From Edaphobacter aggregans DSM 19364 (GTDB lineage: Bacteria > Acidobacteriota > Terriglobia > Terriglobales > Acidobacteriaceae): DNA of 64,000 bases. Both the position numbers and the translations under genes were made by a program. Under the pieces are notes generated by a model. It worked only from the letters and a program-made list of their open reading frames with translations. It searched no databases and was not told the DNA's origin. Shown here piece by piece: positions 42,935 through 52,616 of the stretch (the stretch's first letter is position 1; every line of letters starts with the position of its first letter). The stretch is taken from positions 1-64,000 of the forward strand of contig NZ_JQKI01000036.1 of the NCBI RefSeq assembly GCF_000745965.1, written 5' to 3'.

Positions 42935-43945
42935 CTAGTCGCGGACGCGGATGACGATCTTGCCGAAGGCTCCGCGTTCGAGGTGGTCGAAGGCGGCGCG
43001 GGCGTCGTTGAAGGCGTAGACCGTGTCGATGACGGGGTGGAGTTTGAGCTCGTTGAACTTTTTGAGCATGCGTTCGAGGGCGCGGAGGGGGCCGACGGAG
43101 ATTCCGCGGATGATGGCCTGTTTCTGGATGATGCCGAAGAGGGGGATGGTGGCGTCGAAGCCTTCGATGATGCCAATGATGGAGATCTGGCCCTGGGGGC
43201 GGATGGCCTTGATGGAGCGGGCGAGGTTGGGGCCGCCGACGACCTCGAGGATGTGATCGACGCCCTGTTTGTTGGTGAGGGCGAGGGCTTCGTCCTGCCA
43301 TTCGGGGTGGGTCTTGTAGTTGATAGTGTCGGTGGCGCCGAGGAATTTTGCGCGCTGGAGCTTTTTGTCGCTGGATGAGGTGGCGATGACGGTAGCGCCG
43401 AGGGCGTGGGCGATCTGGAGGCCGAAGAGGGAGACTCCGCCGGTGCCCTGGACGAGGACGGTCTGGCCCGTGGTAAGGCCGCCCTTTTCGACGAGGGAGT
43501 ACCAGGCGGTGAGGCCGGCGCAGGGAAGGGCGGCGGCTTCGTCGTTGGTGAGGTAGGAGGGGGCGAGGGCGATGGCGTTTTCGCTGAGGACGAGGTACTC
43601 GGCGAGGGCGCCGGGGATGATGTTGCCGAGGCTGTAGAGGGACTCCTTGGTGGTGGGAGGGCCGTCGATCCAGCGTGTGCAGTAGTTGGTGACGACGCGG
43701 TCGCCGACCTTGACGCGCGTGGTGTTGGGACCGAGGGCGACGACCTCGCCGACGGCGTCGGCGACCTGGGTGATGGGGAACTCGAGGTGCGGGTTGTAGT
43801 TGCCCTCGTAGAGGAGCTTGTCGCGGTAGTTGAGCGAGACGGAGGAGATGCGGACGAGGGCCTCGCCGGGGCCAGGGGTGGGGTCGGGGACTTCGTTGAG
43901 GGAGAGGTTTTCGCGGCCGAAGGCCCGGAGCTGCCATGCTTTCAT
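42935..43945 (-). CDS. MDR-superfamily NAD(P)-dependent alcohol dehydrogenase/quinone reductase-like
   Basis: 336 residues from ATG 43945 (AGGAGG six bases upstream). The GroES-like N-terminal domain (about 1-130, EVPDPTPGPGEALVRISSVS) precedes a Rossmann fold with TGGVSLFGLQIAHALGATVI (about 165-184) that binds NAD(P). The structural-zinc Cys cluster of classical alcohol dehydrogenases is absent, so a zinc-independent reductase of the quinone-oxidoreductase side is favoured. Single gene, convergent with nothing obvious; substrate unknown. Confidence 0.88.
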   Translation of the reverse strand: MKAWQLRAFGRENLSLNEVPDPTPGPGEALVRISSVSLNYRDKLLYEGNYNPHLEFPITQVADAVGEVVALGPNTTRVKVGDRVVTNYCTRWIDGPPTTKESLYSLGNIIPGALAEYLVLSENAIALAPSYLTNDEAAALPCAGLTAWYSLVEKGGLTTGQTVLVQGTGGVSLFGLQIAHALGATVIATSSSDKKLQRAKFLGATDTINYKTHPEWQDEALALTNKQGVDHILEVVGGPNLARSIKAIRPQGQISIIGIIEGFDATIPLFGIIQKQAIIRGISVGPLRALERMLKKFNELKLHPVIDTVYAFNDARAAFDHLERGAFGKIVIRVRD

Positions 43946-44024
43946 CGCTTCCTCCTGTGGGGTGCCGGTTGCAGGTCGTCCATGAGAGTTTCGTCCGAAC
44001 AACCTCTAAGCTGCAACTGCCGCC

Positions 44025-46382
44025 TTACCTGAGGCGGGAGCCGGGGGCGATGTCGTCCCCTTCGGCGAAGGTGGCGAGGATGGGCTTGCCGTTTTCGCCG
44101 TGGGAGGCGGCGAGGAGCATGCCGTGGGACTCGAGGCCGCGCATCTTGCGGGGGGCGAGATTGGCGATGACGATGATGCGGCGGCCGATGAGCTCTTCGG
44201 GGGTGTACCACTCGGCGATGCCGGAGAGGATCTGGCGGCGCTCGGTGCCGAGGTCGACCTCGAGGCGGAGGAGCTTGTCGGCTTTGGGGATGCGCTCGGC
44301 GACGAGGACCCTGGCGACTCGGAGGTCGACCTTGGCGAAGTCGTCGATGGCGATCTGCGGGGTGGCCGCGGCGGCATCTGCCGAGAAGACCCCGGAGGCG
44401 TGAGCTTCAGTGTGGGGCGCAGGCGGCTTGGAGAGCTCAGGGACGACGGCGGATGAGGCGCCGACCTGTGTGCCGGGGTTGTCGGACGGAAGGGCGCTGG
44501 TGCGCGGGGCTGCGCCGGGGTGGGTGGATTCATCCGGGGCAGCGGTGGTGTGATTGGCCTTCTCGTCGACTAGCCTTGAGGGCGTGGGAGTAGTGGTAGT
44601 GTTTTCGGCGTCGGTCATGACCTGGATGAGTTCCTTGGGGGCGCGGGGGAAGATGGGGCCGAGGGGGCCGAGCTTTGTGCCGGGGGTGAGGCCTCCCCAT
44701 GTGAGGTTGTTGAACTCGCCGTTGCGCGCGGCGGCTTCGATGTCTCCGAGGCCTAGTTGCTCCCAGACCTGAGCGGTTGAGCAGGGGAGGATTGGGTAGA
44801 GCAGGACGGTGATGACGCGGATCGCTTCGGCTGTGGTGGAGAGGATAGCGCGGAGATCCTGTTTCGCTGCGGGGTCGTCGGACTTGGCGAGCTTCCACGG
44901 TGTGCCGAAGGAGAAGAAGCCGTCGACCTCGGTGATGTAGGCAGAGATGTTGGTGAGGATGCGAGTGAAGCGCAGAGCGGCGAAGTCGTCGGCGACGGCA
45001 TCGATGAGAGCGATGGCGGAGCCTGCGAGCTTGTTTGCCATTTCGGCGAGAGCATCGCTGGCTGGTGTCGTGAGGCCAGGGTGTGCGCCTTCGTGGTTCT
45101 TCTCGATCATCGTCAGTGTACGGCTGACTAAGTTTCCGTAGCCGTTGGCTAGGTCGGAGTTGTAGCGCTGGACGAGGGCGTCGAAGGAGAAGGAGCCGTC
45201 CTGGCCGAAGGGTATCTCGCGAAGCAGGAAGTAGCGGAGGACGTCGGAGGCGAAGAGGTCCTGCTCGTGCTTCCAGCATTCGTCGCTGAGGGGCGCGCCG
45301 GGCCAGCCGATGGGCTTGGGCTTGAGTGAGCCGAAGGCGTCGAGGATGGTCTCGGTGCGGACGATGTTGCCGCGCGATTTGGACATCTTCGACTCTTCGA
45401 AGAGGAGCCAGCCGTGGGCTTGCACTTTCTTTGGCAGTGGAAGCCCGGCGGCGAGGAGGAAGGCGGGCCAGTAGACGCAGTGGAAGCGGATGATCTCCTT
45501 GCCGACGAGGTGGAGGTCGGCTGGCCAGAATTTTTTGAATTGCGCTTGTTGAGCGGGGTCTTCGCTGCCGTAGCCAACGGCGGTCATGTAGTTGGCGAGG
45601 GCGTCGAGCCAGACGTAGATGACGTGCTTCTTCTGCGTAGTCGAGGCGGCTGGCTCGGGGACGGGGATGCCCCAGTCGAAAGAACTGCGGGAGATGGAGA
45701 GATCTTTGAGGGCGCCGGGGACGTAGGGGGTACCTTTGGCGGAGAGCTTGGTCTCCGCGCCGTTGTTGAGATCGCCGCGGAGAAAGCTCAGGACTTCGTT
45801 GCGGCGGGCTTCGGGTTCGATGCGGAAGGCCTTGGGGTCGTCTTCGTCGGCTTCGATTCTATCGATGAGCTCGGCCTGGAAGGCGGAGAGGCGGAAGTAG
45901 AAGTTCTCTTCGGTGACGGTCTCGGTGGGTTTGCCGTCGGGGCCGATGGTGCCTGGGGGACCCTCGACGAACATCTCTTCGCCTACGGAGTACTGGCCGG
46001 TGTAGGTGTCGAGGTAGATGTGGCCGCGCTGGTAGAGCTCATTGAAGAGCTTCTGGACGCCGTGCACGTGGCGGGGTTCGGTGGTGCGGATGTAGTCGTT
46101 GTTGGTGATTCCCATGCGCTGCCAGAGATCGCGGAACTGCTGGGAGACCTCGTCGGTGAACTGCTGCGGGGTGATTCCGGCGGCCTGGGCGGAGCGCTGG
46201 ACCTTCTGGCCGTGCTCGTCGGTTCCGGTGAGGAACCAGACGTTTTCGTTGCCGAGGAGCGTGCGCTGGCGGCGGGCGATGACGTCGGCCGCGATGGTGG
46301 TGTAGGCGTGGCCGATGTGGGGGCGCGCGTTGACATAGTAGATCGGGGTGGTGAGGTAGAACTTCTTCGCTGTGTCAGACAT
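44025..46382 (-). CDS. metG: Methionyl-tRNA synthetase with C-terminal tRNA-binding domain
   Basis: 785 residues. It has the class I HIGH motif at 22-25 (RPHIGHAYTT) and KMSKSRGN near 333, the anticodon-binding helical domain (about 390-560), and a C-terminal EMAP/Trbp111-like OB domain (about 680-785, DFAKVDLRVARVLVAERIPK ... GLESHGMLLAASHGENGKPI) that dimerises and binds tRNA. A long Thr/Pro/Ala/Ser-rich linker (about 585-675) before it is unusual in length. It charges tRNA-Met in the cytoplasm; essential gene. Confidence 0.97.
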   Translation of the reverse strand: MSDTAKKFYLTTPIYYVNARPHIGHAYTTIAADVIARRQRTLLGNENVWFLTGTDEHGQKVQRSAQAAGITPQQFTDEVSQQFRDLWQRMGITNNDYIRTTEPRHVHGVQKLFNELYQRGHIYLDTYTGQYSVGEEMFVEGPPGTIGPDGKPTETVTEENFYFRLSAFQAELIDRIEADEDDPKAFRIEPEARRNEVLSFLRGDLNNGAETKLSAKGTPYVPGALKDLSISRSSFDWGIPVPEPAASTTQKKHVIYVWLDALANYMTAVGYGSEDPAQQAQFKKFWPADLHLVGKEIIRFHCVYWPAFLLAAGLPLPKKVQAHGWLLFEESKMSKSRGNIVRTETILDAFGSLKPKPIGWPGAPLSDECWKHEQDLFASDVLRYFLLREIPFGQDGSFSFDALVQRYNSDLANGYGNLVSRTLTMIEKNHEGAHPGLTTPASDALAEMANKLAGSAIALIDAVADDFAALRFTRILTNISAYITEVDGFFSFGTPWKLAKSDDPAAKQDLRAILSTTAEAIRVITVLLYPILPCSTAQVWEQLGLGDIEAAARNGEFNNLTWGGLTPGTKLGPLGPIFPRAPKELIQVMTDAENTTTTPTPSRLVDEKANHTTAAPDESTHPGAAPRTSALPSDNPGTQVGASSAVVPELSKPPAPHTEAHASGVFSADAAAATPQIAIDDFAKVDLRVARVLVAERIPKADKLLRLEVDLGTERRQILSGIAEWYTPEELIGRRIIVIANLAPRKMRGLESHGMLLAASHGENGKPILATFAEGDDIAPGSRLR

Positions 46383-46421
46383 GGGGCGGTAAAGGCCAGT
46401 TTAGCAGGGTGGGGGGATCGC

Positions 46422-46482
46422 CTGTGGTAGAGAAGCGGGTTTCTCCGCTGCGCGGCTCAAGTCGCTCCGGTCGAAATGACAA
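46422..46482 (+). repeat. Dispersed intergenic repeat, copy 2
   Basis: Almost identical to copy 1 at 42591-42652 over about 55 bases. A further repeat unit with TTCGCCTTCGGCTCAGTATGAC lies at about 46590-46625. Confidence 0.7.
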
Positions 46483-46646
46483 TTTGGGGAGATGTTGGGA
46501 GAGGACGGGTCGCGCTTCGCGCGGTTGCCCCGCTCATGCGATGCAGCTGCATGAATGCGGCACCCGGGCACTCGGCGCGAGAAAGGCAAAATGCGGGGGT
46601 TCTTCGCCTTCGGCTCAGTATGACGGATTGGTGGAGGGGCGCGGAC

Positions 46647-47435
46647 TTACGAGGCCGCGGAGGTTTTGGATTCGGTGGCGAGGTCGGCGGCGTCATCTTC
46701 GACGACGGGGGCGGGGGTGTTGGTCTCGGCGGCCTGGGCGGTGCGGGCGAGGTTGAGGTGCTGCTCCATGGTCTGGCGGGCGAGGGTGGGGTTGTGGGAG
46801 CGGATGGCGCGGTAGATCTCGCGGTGCATCTCGGCGGACTCCTTGAGGTCCTGTGCGTTCTGGACGGTCTTGGAGCGGTAGTCGTAGAGGTTGGCCGTGA
46901 TGGTCTCCATTAGGGCGCCGAGGATGGGATTGCCAGCGGCGCGGGCGATGGTGCGGTGGAAACGCACATCGTGGATGAGGTACTCCTGGGGATCGGTGAG
47001 GGAGGCGTACATCTCGGCGACCTCTTCGGCGAGCTCGGCGATGTGCTCGTCGGTGGCGCGCTCGGCGGCGAGGGCGGCGACGGAGGACTCGAGGACGAGG
47101 CGGGCCTCGAACATCTGCCAGGGGAGGAAGCCGTGGAGGGCGCCGAGGACGGTGAGGGAGTTGGAGTCGAGCGCGGGAGGCCCGGAGGAGACGAAGGTTC
47201 CGGCGCCGTGGCGGCTCTTGAGGACGCCCATGGCGGAGAGGAAGCCGATGCCGGCGCGTAGGCTGGAGCGGCTGATCTTGAGCTTGCGGGCTAGCTCGCG
47301 CTCGGGGGGCAGGCGGTCGCCTGGTTTGACCTCACCGGAGGCGATGAGCGAGCGGACATGCTCGACGACCTGCATGGTGAGTTGGCTATGAGGGGTGGGG
47401 TCGTCCTGGAGTTTGTCGTGGACCACTTTTTTCAC
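46647..47435 (-). CDS. GntR/FadR-family transcriptional regulator
   Basis: 262 residues from GTG 47435, where the coding pattern begins. The winged-helix domain (about 15-85) has IASGEVKPGDRLPPERELAR and LKISRSSLRAGIGFLSAMG. An all-helical FCD ligand domain follows (about 100-240) with the metal-binding His/Asp pattern (HDVRFHRTIARAAGNPIL ... EMHREIYRAIR). A Thr/Pro/Ala tail ends it. FCD regulators respond to small organic acids or sugars. Its neighbours, a hexuronate-type MFS transporter and a fucosidase, suggest it controls sugar or sugar-acid uptake. Confidence 0.92.
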   Translation of the reverse strand: MKKVVHDKLQDDPTPHSQLTMQVVEHVRSLIASGEVKPGDRLPPERELARKLKISRSSLRAGIGFLSAMGVLKSRHGAGTFVSSGPPALDSNSLTVLGALHGFLPWQMFEARLVLESSVAALAAERATDEHIAELAEEVAEMYASLTDPQEYLIHDVRFHRTIARAAGNPILGALMETITANLYDYRSKTVQNAQDLKESAEMHREIYRAIRSHNPTLARQTMEQHLNLARTAQAAETNTPAPVVEDDAADLATESKTSAAS

Positions 47436-47586
47436 GCCGTTAAAGGCTCCTGCCCGAATTGCGAAACAGGGTAACACGGACCGTGCGGCGCTTGCCGGTT
47501 TGCTGCCGCGGGTTGCTGTTGATTGAAGCGTCGTCCTGCACGCCGCGTGGAGTGCAGGACGACGCTCTGCGCGTTGAGGTGGAACG

Positions 47587-48915
47587 TCATGCGGTTCGGG
47601 GCTGGCCGAGACGCGGGACGAGGAGTTGGAAGATGGCGAGCGCGACGACGTAGGCACCTGCGGCCATGGAGAAGACGAGGAGCTGATGCAGGGAGAGGTT
47701 GTGCTTGACGATCCAGGTGAAGGCGGCTCCGCCGAGTGCTCCGGCTGCACCGCCGATGCCGACGACGGTGGAGACGGCGGTGGAGGGGAACATGTCGGCG
47801 GGAGTGGAGAAGAGATTGGCGCTCCAGCCCTGATGCGCGGCGGCGGCGAGCGCGATGAGCAGCGTCGCGGGCCAGGCGTTCGAGGGGAACAGTGCGCTCA
47901 TGTGCGGCACGAGGATGACGGGGAGAACGCAAAGCGCGGTGATGAGCATGGCGGTCTTGCGTCCGTTGTTGACCGACATGCCGCGATTCATGAGCCAGCC
48001 GGAGAGGGCTCCTCCGAAGATGGAGCCGACGGAGGAGACGAGGTACACGGTGACGATGTACCAGTAGGCGTCCGCGAGCGAGAGGCCATAGTTGCGATTG
48101 AGGAACTGGGGGAGATAGAAGAGATAGAACCACCAGACGCCGTCGGTGAGTCCCTTGGCGAGGGCGAAGGCGTAGAGGCCGCGGTGGCTGAAGAGGGTGC
48201 TATAGAGAGGCTTTCCTGCGGTGACGGGCTCGAGGTTCTGTTGGGTGAGGGTGGCTCCGCGGCGGAGCTTGTTGTATGGGAAGGCGAGCCAGATGACGAG
48301 CCAGATCATGCCGAGCGAGCCGGTGGTGAGGAAGGCCGCCTGCCAGCCGAAGCGGGAGGTGACCCAGGCGACGAGAGCGGGAGCGATGAGGGCGGAGGCG
48401 TTGGCTCCGGAGTTGAAGAGGCCGACGGCCTTGGCGCGCTCTTCGGTGGGGAACCACTCGGCGACGGCCTTGATGGCGGCGGGGAAGTTGCCGGATTCTC
48501 CTAATCCGAGAAAGACACGGGCGATGCAGAAGCCGGCGACGGAGGTGACGAGCGAGTGGCTCATGGAGGAGAGCGCCCAGACGCCGATGGCGAGGGCGTA
48601 GCCGGTCTTGGTGCCGAGCTTGTCGATGATGCGGCCGGCGAAGAGGAAGCCGAAGCCGTAGGCGATCTGGAAGTAGATGAGGACGTCGCCGAAGTTGTTA
48701 TCGAAGACGGGCTGATGGAACTTGTCGGCGTTGTGATCCCAGCCCATGAAGGCAGCGTTGTGGAGGAGCGGCTCGACGTAGCCGAAGACGTTGCGGTCCA
48801 TGTAGTTGATGGTGGTCGCGAGGAAGAGAAGGAGGCAGACGAACCATCGGATGTTGGACTTTTCGGGGGCCGAGGTGAAGGAGCCTGATTCGGGTAAGCG
48901 GGCAGCAGTGTTCAT
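47587..48915 (-). CDS. MFS transporter, ACS family (hexuronate/sugar-acid type)
   Basis: 442 residues, 12 membrane segments. The early MDRNVFGYVEPLL, the loop between helices 2 and 3 (GRIIDKLGTKTGYALAIGVW) and GLGESGNFPAAIKAVAEWFP are signatures of the anion:cation symporter family that includes ExuT and glucarate transporters. It lies upstream of the GntR gene in the same orientation, 150 bases away, and downstream of the fucosidase in chromosomal order. Substrate probably a hexuronate or related monocarboxylic sugar, by family. Confidence 0.92.
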   Translation of the reverse strand: MNTAARLPESGSFTSAPEKSNIRWFVCLLLFLATTINYMDRNVFGYVEPLLHNAAFMGWDHNADKFHQPVFDNNFGDVLIYFQIAYGFGFLFAGRIIDKLGTKTGYALAIGVWALSSMSHSLVTSVAGFCIARVFLGLGESGNFPAAIKAVAEWFPTEERAKAVGLFNSGANASALIAPALVAWVTSRFGWQAAFLTTGSLGMIWLVIWLAFPYNKLRRGATLTQQNLEPVTAGKPLYSTLFSHRGLYAFALAKGLTDGVWWFYLFYLPQFLNRNYGLSLADAYWYIVTVYLVSSVGSIFGGALSGWLMNRGMSVNNGRKTAMLITALCVLPVILVPHMSALFPSNAWPATLLIALAAAAHQGWSANLFSTPADMFPSTAVSTVVGIGGAAGALGGAAFTWIVKHNLSLHQLLVFSMAAGAYVVALAIFQLLVPRLGQPRTA

Positions 48916-49312
48916 GAAATAAGGTGCTCCGGCGGCAATGCTGGTCTGACCATTGCGGAATTGGGGCCGGCGTCGGCCGTTGGATTGGAAGAGAACGCGT
49001 CGTCGATGAGGATAGTCGCTGGCAGGTAAGGTGTGTCAAGGGTAATGCGCAGAGGGTCGCGGATAAGTGGTCGGTCCACTTCTTGCGTTCAGTGCGAAGG
49101 CCCGTTAGGCTGCTCTCGACGGTGGCCGGGAGGGTTTGGATATTTATCTGCGGGGAAGTGATGGGTGGGATCCGACGAAGGTGAAGTAGGAGGCCTCCCC
49201 GTGTGGAAAAGGAGTAGTAGATGCTTGTTTATTCAGGACTTAGCTTCTTCCGCTGCTAGGCGGGGAAAAATCACTAACGGTGGAAGTCTCGAAGGTTATA
49301 TTTTTCCTGCTG

Positions 49313-49694
49313 ATGAAAGTCACTCATACACGTTATTCCCGGGCCAACATCACTTTGCTTTGCGTTGGTATTCCGCTTTCTCTGTTTGCCACTTTTCTTG
49401 CCGTGATGACGTCGGGCTTTGGAATTGGTCCCGTCCCTGGCTTCAGAGGTTCTTGTGCATTTGCCGCCGTTATCTCTCAGTGCTCATGATCCCATTTTTC
49501 TTCTGACTTTGAGGTGGAGCAGCGTGGCGGCGGCCGCAATGTGGAGTCTCACAGGCTGTTGCGCAGTTCTGATCGTGCTCAGCGGGATCGAGTATTTATT
49601 CGCTATCGTCTTTTTTCTGGCGATTCTGTCCGCAATCGCGAGCGGGATTAATTCGAAGAGTCAAGAGGACTATTCGCTACGGCTGTCGAAATAG
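49313..49694 (+). pseudogene. Possible small membrane protein, frame broken
   Basis: One frame (from ATG 49313) gives a membrane-like stretch (NITLLCVGIPLSLFATFLAV) and stops at 49489. An overlapping frame to 49694 gives two more hydrophobic segments (AMWSLTGCCAVLIVLSGIEY, LFAIVFFLAILSAIASG) and a polar tail. Joined they would be a three-helix protein of about 125 residues. Codon use is not convincing and nothing is recognised, so this is tentative. Confidence 0.3.
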
Positions 49695-49849
49695 CGAGCG
49701 ACTGCTTGCGACCAGTGTGTTTGGGGGCTAGCCTTCGAGACTTATGAAAAAGCAGGTCCCCTTCGGGGATGACAACAAGAAGAGCAAAAGCAAAACCCCA
49801 CTCATAGCGCTTTGGCATGAGTGGGGCACCCTGCGTTGATTCTTTAGAG

Positions 49850-51292
49850 TCAGCTTGCGGTGTTGAGGACGAGAACGGTGGCGATGGGGTCGAGGGCTTT
49901 TTCGGGGAGCTGGACGTCGAGGGCGGTGCCGTTCTGGGTGAACTTGAGCGGCTTGTGCGCGGGGTCGGCGAGGAGGTAGGTGCTGGTGACCTTGCGGGGC
50001 ATCTTGTCTACGTGGAAGGTGTTCTTCCAGTCGAAGATCTCGACGTAGACTTTGTTGCCCTTGGTGGTGGAGCGCCAGTTCCAGGTGGGGATGAACTTGG
50101 GCTGGCCGTTGCGTCCCTTTTCGGTGGTGGAGAAGGTTCCGGTGGGTGTGTCGAAGATGGTTGCGGAGGTTCCGTAGATGGCCTCGCCGTTGACCTTGAG
50201 CCACTGGCCCATCTGCTGGAGGCGTTCTACCTCCGGTTGCGGAACGATGCCCTTGGAGTCAGGACCGATGTTGAGGAGGTAGTTGCCGCCCTTGGAGGCG
50301 ATGTCGATGAGGTTGCGGAGGAGGGTCTCGGTTGACTTGAAGTTGGTGTCGTAGTACTTGAAGCCCCAGGTGTCGTTCATGGTCATGCAGGACTCCCAGT
50401 CGCGGCCGGGGTAGCCCTGGGCGGGGATGTACTGCTCGGGAGTTTCGGTGTCGCCCTTGTAGGTTCCGCCGAGACGGTTGTTCCAGATGAGGTTGGGGTA
50501 TTTGTTGAGGAGCTTGACGACCTCGGCGGCGCGCTCGGGTGTCATGGCTTTGGTGGGGGTATCGAACCAGACGACGACGGGGTAGCCCTTGTAGTTCTCA
50601 AGCAGCTCTTTGATCTGGGGGATGGACTTCTTGTGGAGGTACTCGTCGAAGGAGCCATCCTGTGCTTTGTCCCAGTGGCCGGTCTCTTTGTTGTGATCGC
50701 CACGTACGGCGGCGGCACCGCCGGGAGCGGTCCAGTCCTGGGCTTGCGAGTAGTAGAAGCCAAGCTTGACGCCCTGCTTGCGGCACTCTTCGGCGAGCTC
50801 CTTGAGGGGGTCGCGCTTGAAGGGTGTGGCGACGACGATGTTGAAGGGGTCGGCCTTGGAGTCGAACATGGCGAAGCCGTCGTGGTGCTTGGCGGTGATG
50901 ACGATGTACTTCATGCCGGCGGATTTGGCGAGGGCGACGATGTCGTGTGCGGAGAAGCCGGTGGGGTTGAACTGGGTGGCGAAGGCCTTGTAGTCGGCGA
51001 CGGGGATGGAGAGGTCGTTCATGATCCACTCGCCGATGTGGGTCGTGCGCTGGCCGTGCCACTCGCCGGCGGGGATGGAGTAGAGGCCCCAGTGGATGAA
51101 CATGCCGAAGCGGGCCTCGCGCCACCAGGCCATGCGGGCGTCGCGCTGGGCGGGGGTCTCGGTGTCCTGGATTGCGGGGACGGGATGGTTCACGGGAGTT
51201 TCGTCGGGCTTGGAGCCTTGGAGCTGGGCGTGGGCGAGAGAGGCGGAGGCGAGCAGGAGTCCTGTGGCGATGGAGCGGTGCAGTAGATTCAC
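49850..51292 (-). CDS. Alpha-L-fucosidase, glycoside hydrolase family 29
   Basis: 480 residues from GTG 51292, preferred because AAGGAC lies six bases upstream and a signal peptide follows directly (LLHRSIATGLLLASASLAHA); an ATG at 51346 adds 18 residues. The GH29 core begins with AWWREARFGMFIHWGLYSIP and GYSAHDIV-like text, then KYIVITAKHHDGFAMFDSK and LGFYYSQAQDW. The nucleophile Asp sits in YPVVVWFDTP (about residue 250). A C-terminal beta domain closes it. Exported retaining enzyme releasing L-fucose from glycans; fits the adjacent sugar transporter and regulator. Confidence 0.95.
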   Translation of the reverse strand: MNLLHRSIATGLLLASASLAHAQLQGSKPDETPVNHPVPAIQDTETPAQRDARMAWWREARFGMFIHWGLYSIPAGEWHGQRTTHIGEWIMNDLSIPVADYKAFATQFNPTGFSAHDIVALAKSAGMKYIVITAKHHDGFAMFDSKADPFNIVVATPFKRDPLKELAEECRKQGVKLGFYYSQAQDWTAPGGAAAVRGDHNKETGHWDKAQDGSFDEYLHKKSIPQIKELLENYKGYPVVVWFDTPTKAMTPERAAEVVKLLNKYPNLIWNNRLGGTYKGDTETPEQYIPAQGYPGRDWESCMTMNDTWGFKYYDTNFKSTETLLRNLIDIASKGGNYLLNIGPDSKGIVPQPEVERLQQMGQWLKVNGEAIYGTSATIFDTPTGTFSTTEKGRNGQPKFIPTWNWRSTTKGNKVYVEIFDWKNTFHVDKMPRKVTSTYLLADPAHKPLKFTQNGTALDVQLPEKALDPIATVLVLNTAS

Positions 51293-51410
51293 GCTGAGTC
51301 CTTGGGGTGATATGACGGCACGGGAATTATAGGTGAAAGAGTGCATTCATGGCTGGAAGTAGTTCGGCGTATGTCGAAAGGCAGCGCGGCTGCGGGAGGT
51401 ATGATCGCAC

Positions 51411-52616
51411 TTGGTGAGCGCAGAGGTAAAGACGGAGGGCAGAGAGGCGCGGCAGATGCTGGAGCGGCTGAGGGCGGGAGATGTGCGGGCGCTGGCTAGA
51501 GCCGTGTCTCTGGTAGAGGATGGCGGTGCGGGTGCGGCGCAGCTTCTGGCAGCGGTGCGAGTGCACGAGAGCCACGCGGTGAGGATTGGGGTGACGGGGC
51601 CTCCGGGGGCGGGGAAGAGCACACTGGTGGAGCAGATGGTGCGGTGGCTTCGCGGGCGTGGGGAGAGGGTGGGGGTGGTGGCGGTCGATCCCACGAGTCC
51701 TTATACGGGTGGGGCTCTGCTGGGAGATCGGATACGGATGCAGGGGATCGCGGACGATGAGGGAGTGTATGTGAGGAGTATGGCTTCTCGGGGAGCGATG
51801 GGTGGGCTCTCGCGCGCCGTCGGAGATGTGTGCGATGTGCTGGCGGCGTCGGGGCGTGGAGCGATTGTGATCGAGACGGTGGGGGTGGGGCAGGACGAGG
51901 TGGATGTGGCTCGGCTGGCCGATGTGACGGTGCTGGTGCTGGTGCCGGGGATGGGCGATGACGTTCAGAGCATGAAGGCGGGAGTGATGGAGATGGCCGA
52001 CGTCTTTGTGGTGAACAAGAGCGATCGCGAGGGCGCGGATCGCGTGGCCGCGGAGATTGTGTCGATGCAGGGGCTCGGTGCGGCGAGTGACAGGTGGGTT
52101 GCTCCGGTGGTGAAGACGGTGGCCACGACGGGCGAGGGCGTGGCGGAGTTGATGGAGGCGGTGCTGCGATGCGCGGATGCGAAGCGCGGGGCGCAGAGGA
52201 AGGGGAGTGGGGAAGCTCGCGGGCTGCGGCTGGATCATCTGGGAGTGGCGGTGAAGAGTATCGCCGCGGCGAAGGGTTTTTATGAGGCGCTGGGGATGGA
52301 GGTGGCGCATGAGGAGACGGTGGAGTTTGAGCAGGTGAAGACGGCGATGCTTCCGCTGGGGGAGAGCAGGATTGAGCTGCTGGAGCCGACGGTGGAGGAC
52401 TCGGTGATCGGGAAGTTTCTTGCGAAGCGGGGAGAGGGGCTGCATCACATTGCGGTGCAGGTGGAGGAGATCGACGCGATGTTTGCGAAGTTGAAGGCGG
52501 ATGGGGTGCGGCTGGCGAGCGATGCGGTGCGGGTGGGCGCGGGAGGGCACCGCTACTTCTTTGTGCATCCGGCGAGCACGGGAGGTGTGCTGCTGGAGAT
52601 TGTGGGCGAGGCGTGA
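51411..52616 (+). CDS. Fusion of MeaB-type GTPase and methylmalonyl-CoA epimerase
   Basis: 401 residues (TTG 51411 or GTG 51414; GGGAGG upstream). Residues about 10-265 are an ArgK/MeaB G3E GTPase: P-loop GPPGAGKST (63-71), VAVDPTSPYTGGALLGDR, ETVGVGQDEVD, NKSD near 203. Residues about 273-400 are a VOC-fold methylmalonyl-CoA epimerase: LDHLGVAVKSIAAAKGFYEA, GESRIELLEP, GEGLHHIAVQVEEI, with metal-binding His/Glu positions. MeaB protects methylmalonyl-CoA mutase; the epimerase converts S- to R-methylmalonyl-CoA. Their fusion couples two steps of the propionyl-CoA pathway. The mutase is not in this window. It overlaps tsaB by one base. Confidence 0.93.
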   Translation: MVSAEVKTEGREARQMLERLRAGDVRALARAVSLVEDGGAGAAQLLAAVRVHESHAVRIGVTGPPGAGKSTLVEQMVRWLRGRGERVGVVAVDPTSPYTGGALLGDRIRMQGIADDEGVYVRSMASRGAMGGLSRAVGDVCDVLAASGRGAIVIETVGVGQDEVDVARLADVTVLVLVPGMGDDVQSMKAGVMEMADVFVVNKSDREGADRVAAEIVSMQGLGAASDRWVAPVVKTVATTGEGVAELMEAVLRCADAKRGAQRKGSGEARGLRLDHLGVAVKSIAAAKGFYEALGMEVAHEETVEFEQVKTAMLPLGESRIELLEPTVEDSVIGKFLAKRGEGLHHIAVQVEEIDAMFAKLKADGVRLASDAVRVGAGGHRYFFVHPASTGGVLLEIVGEA

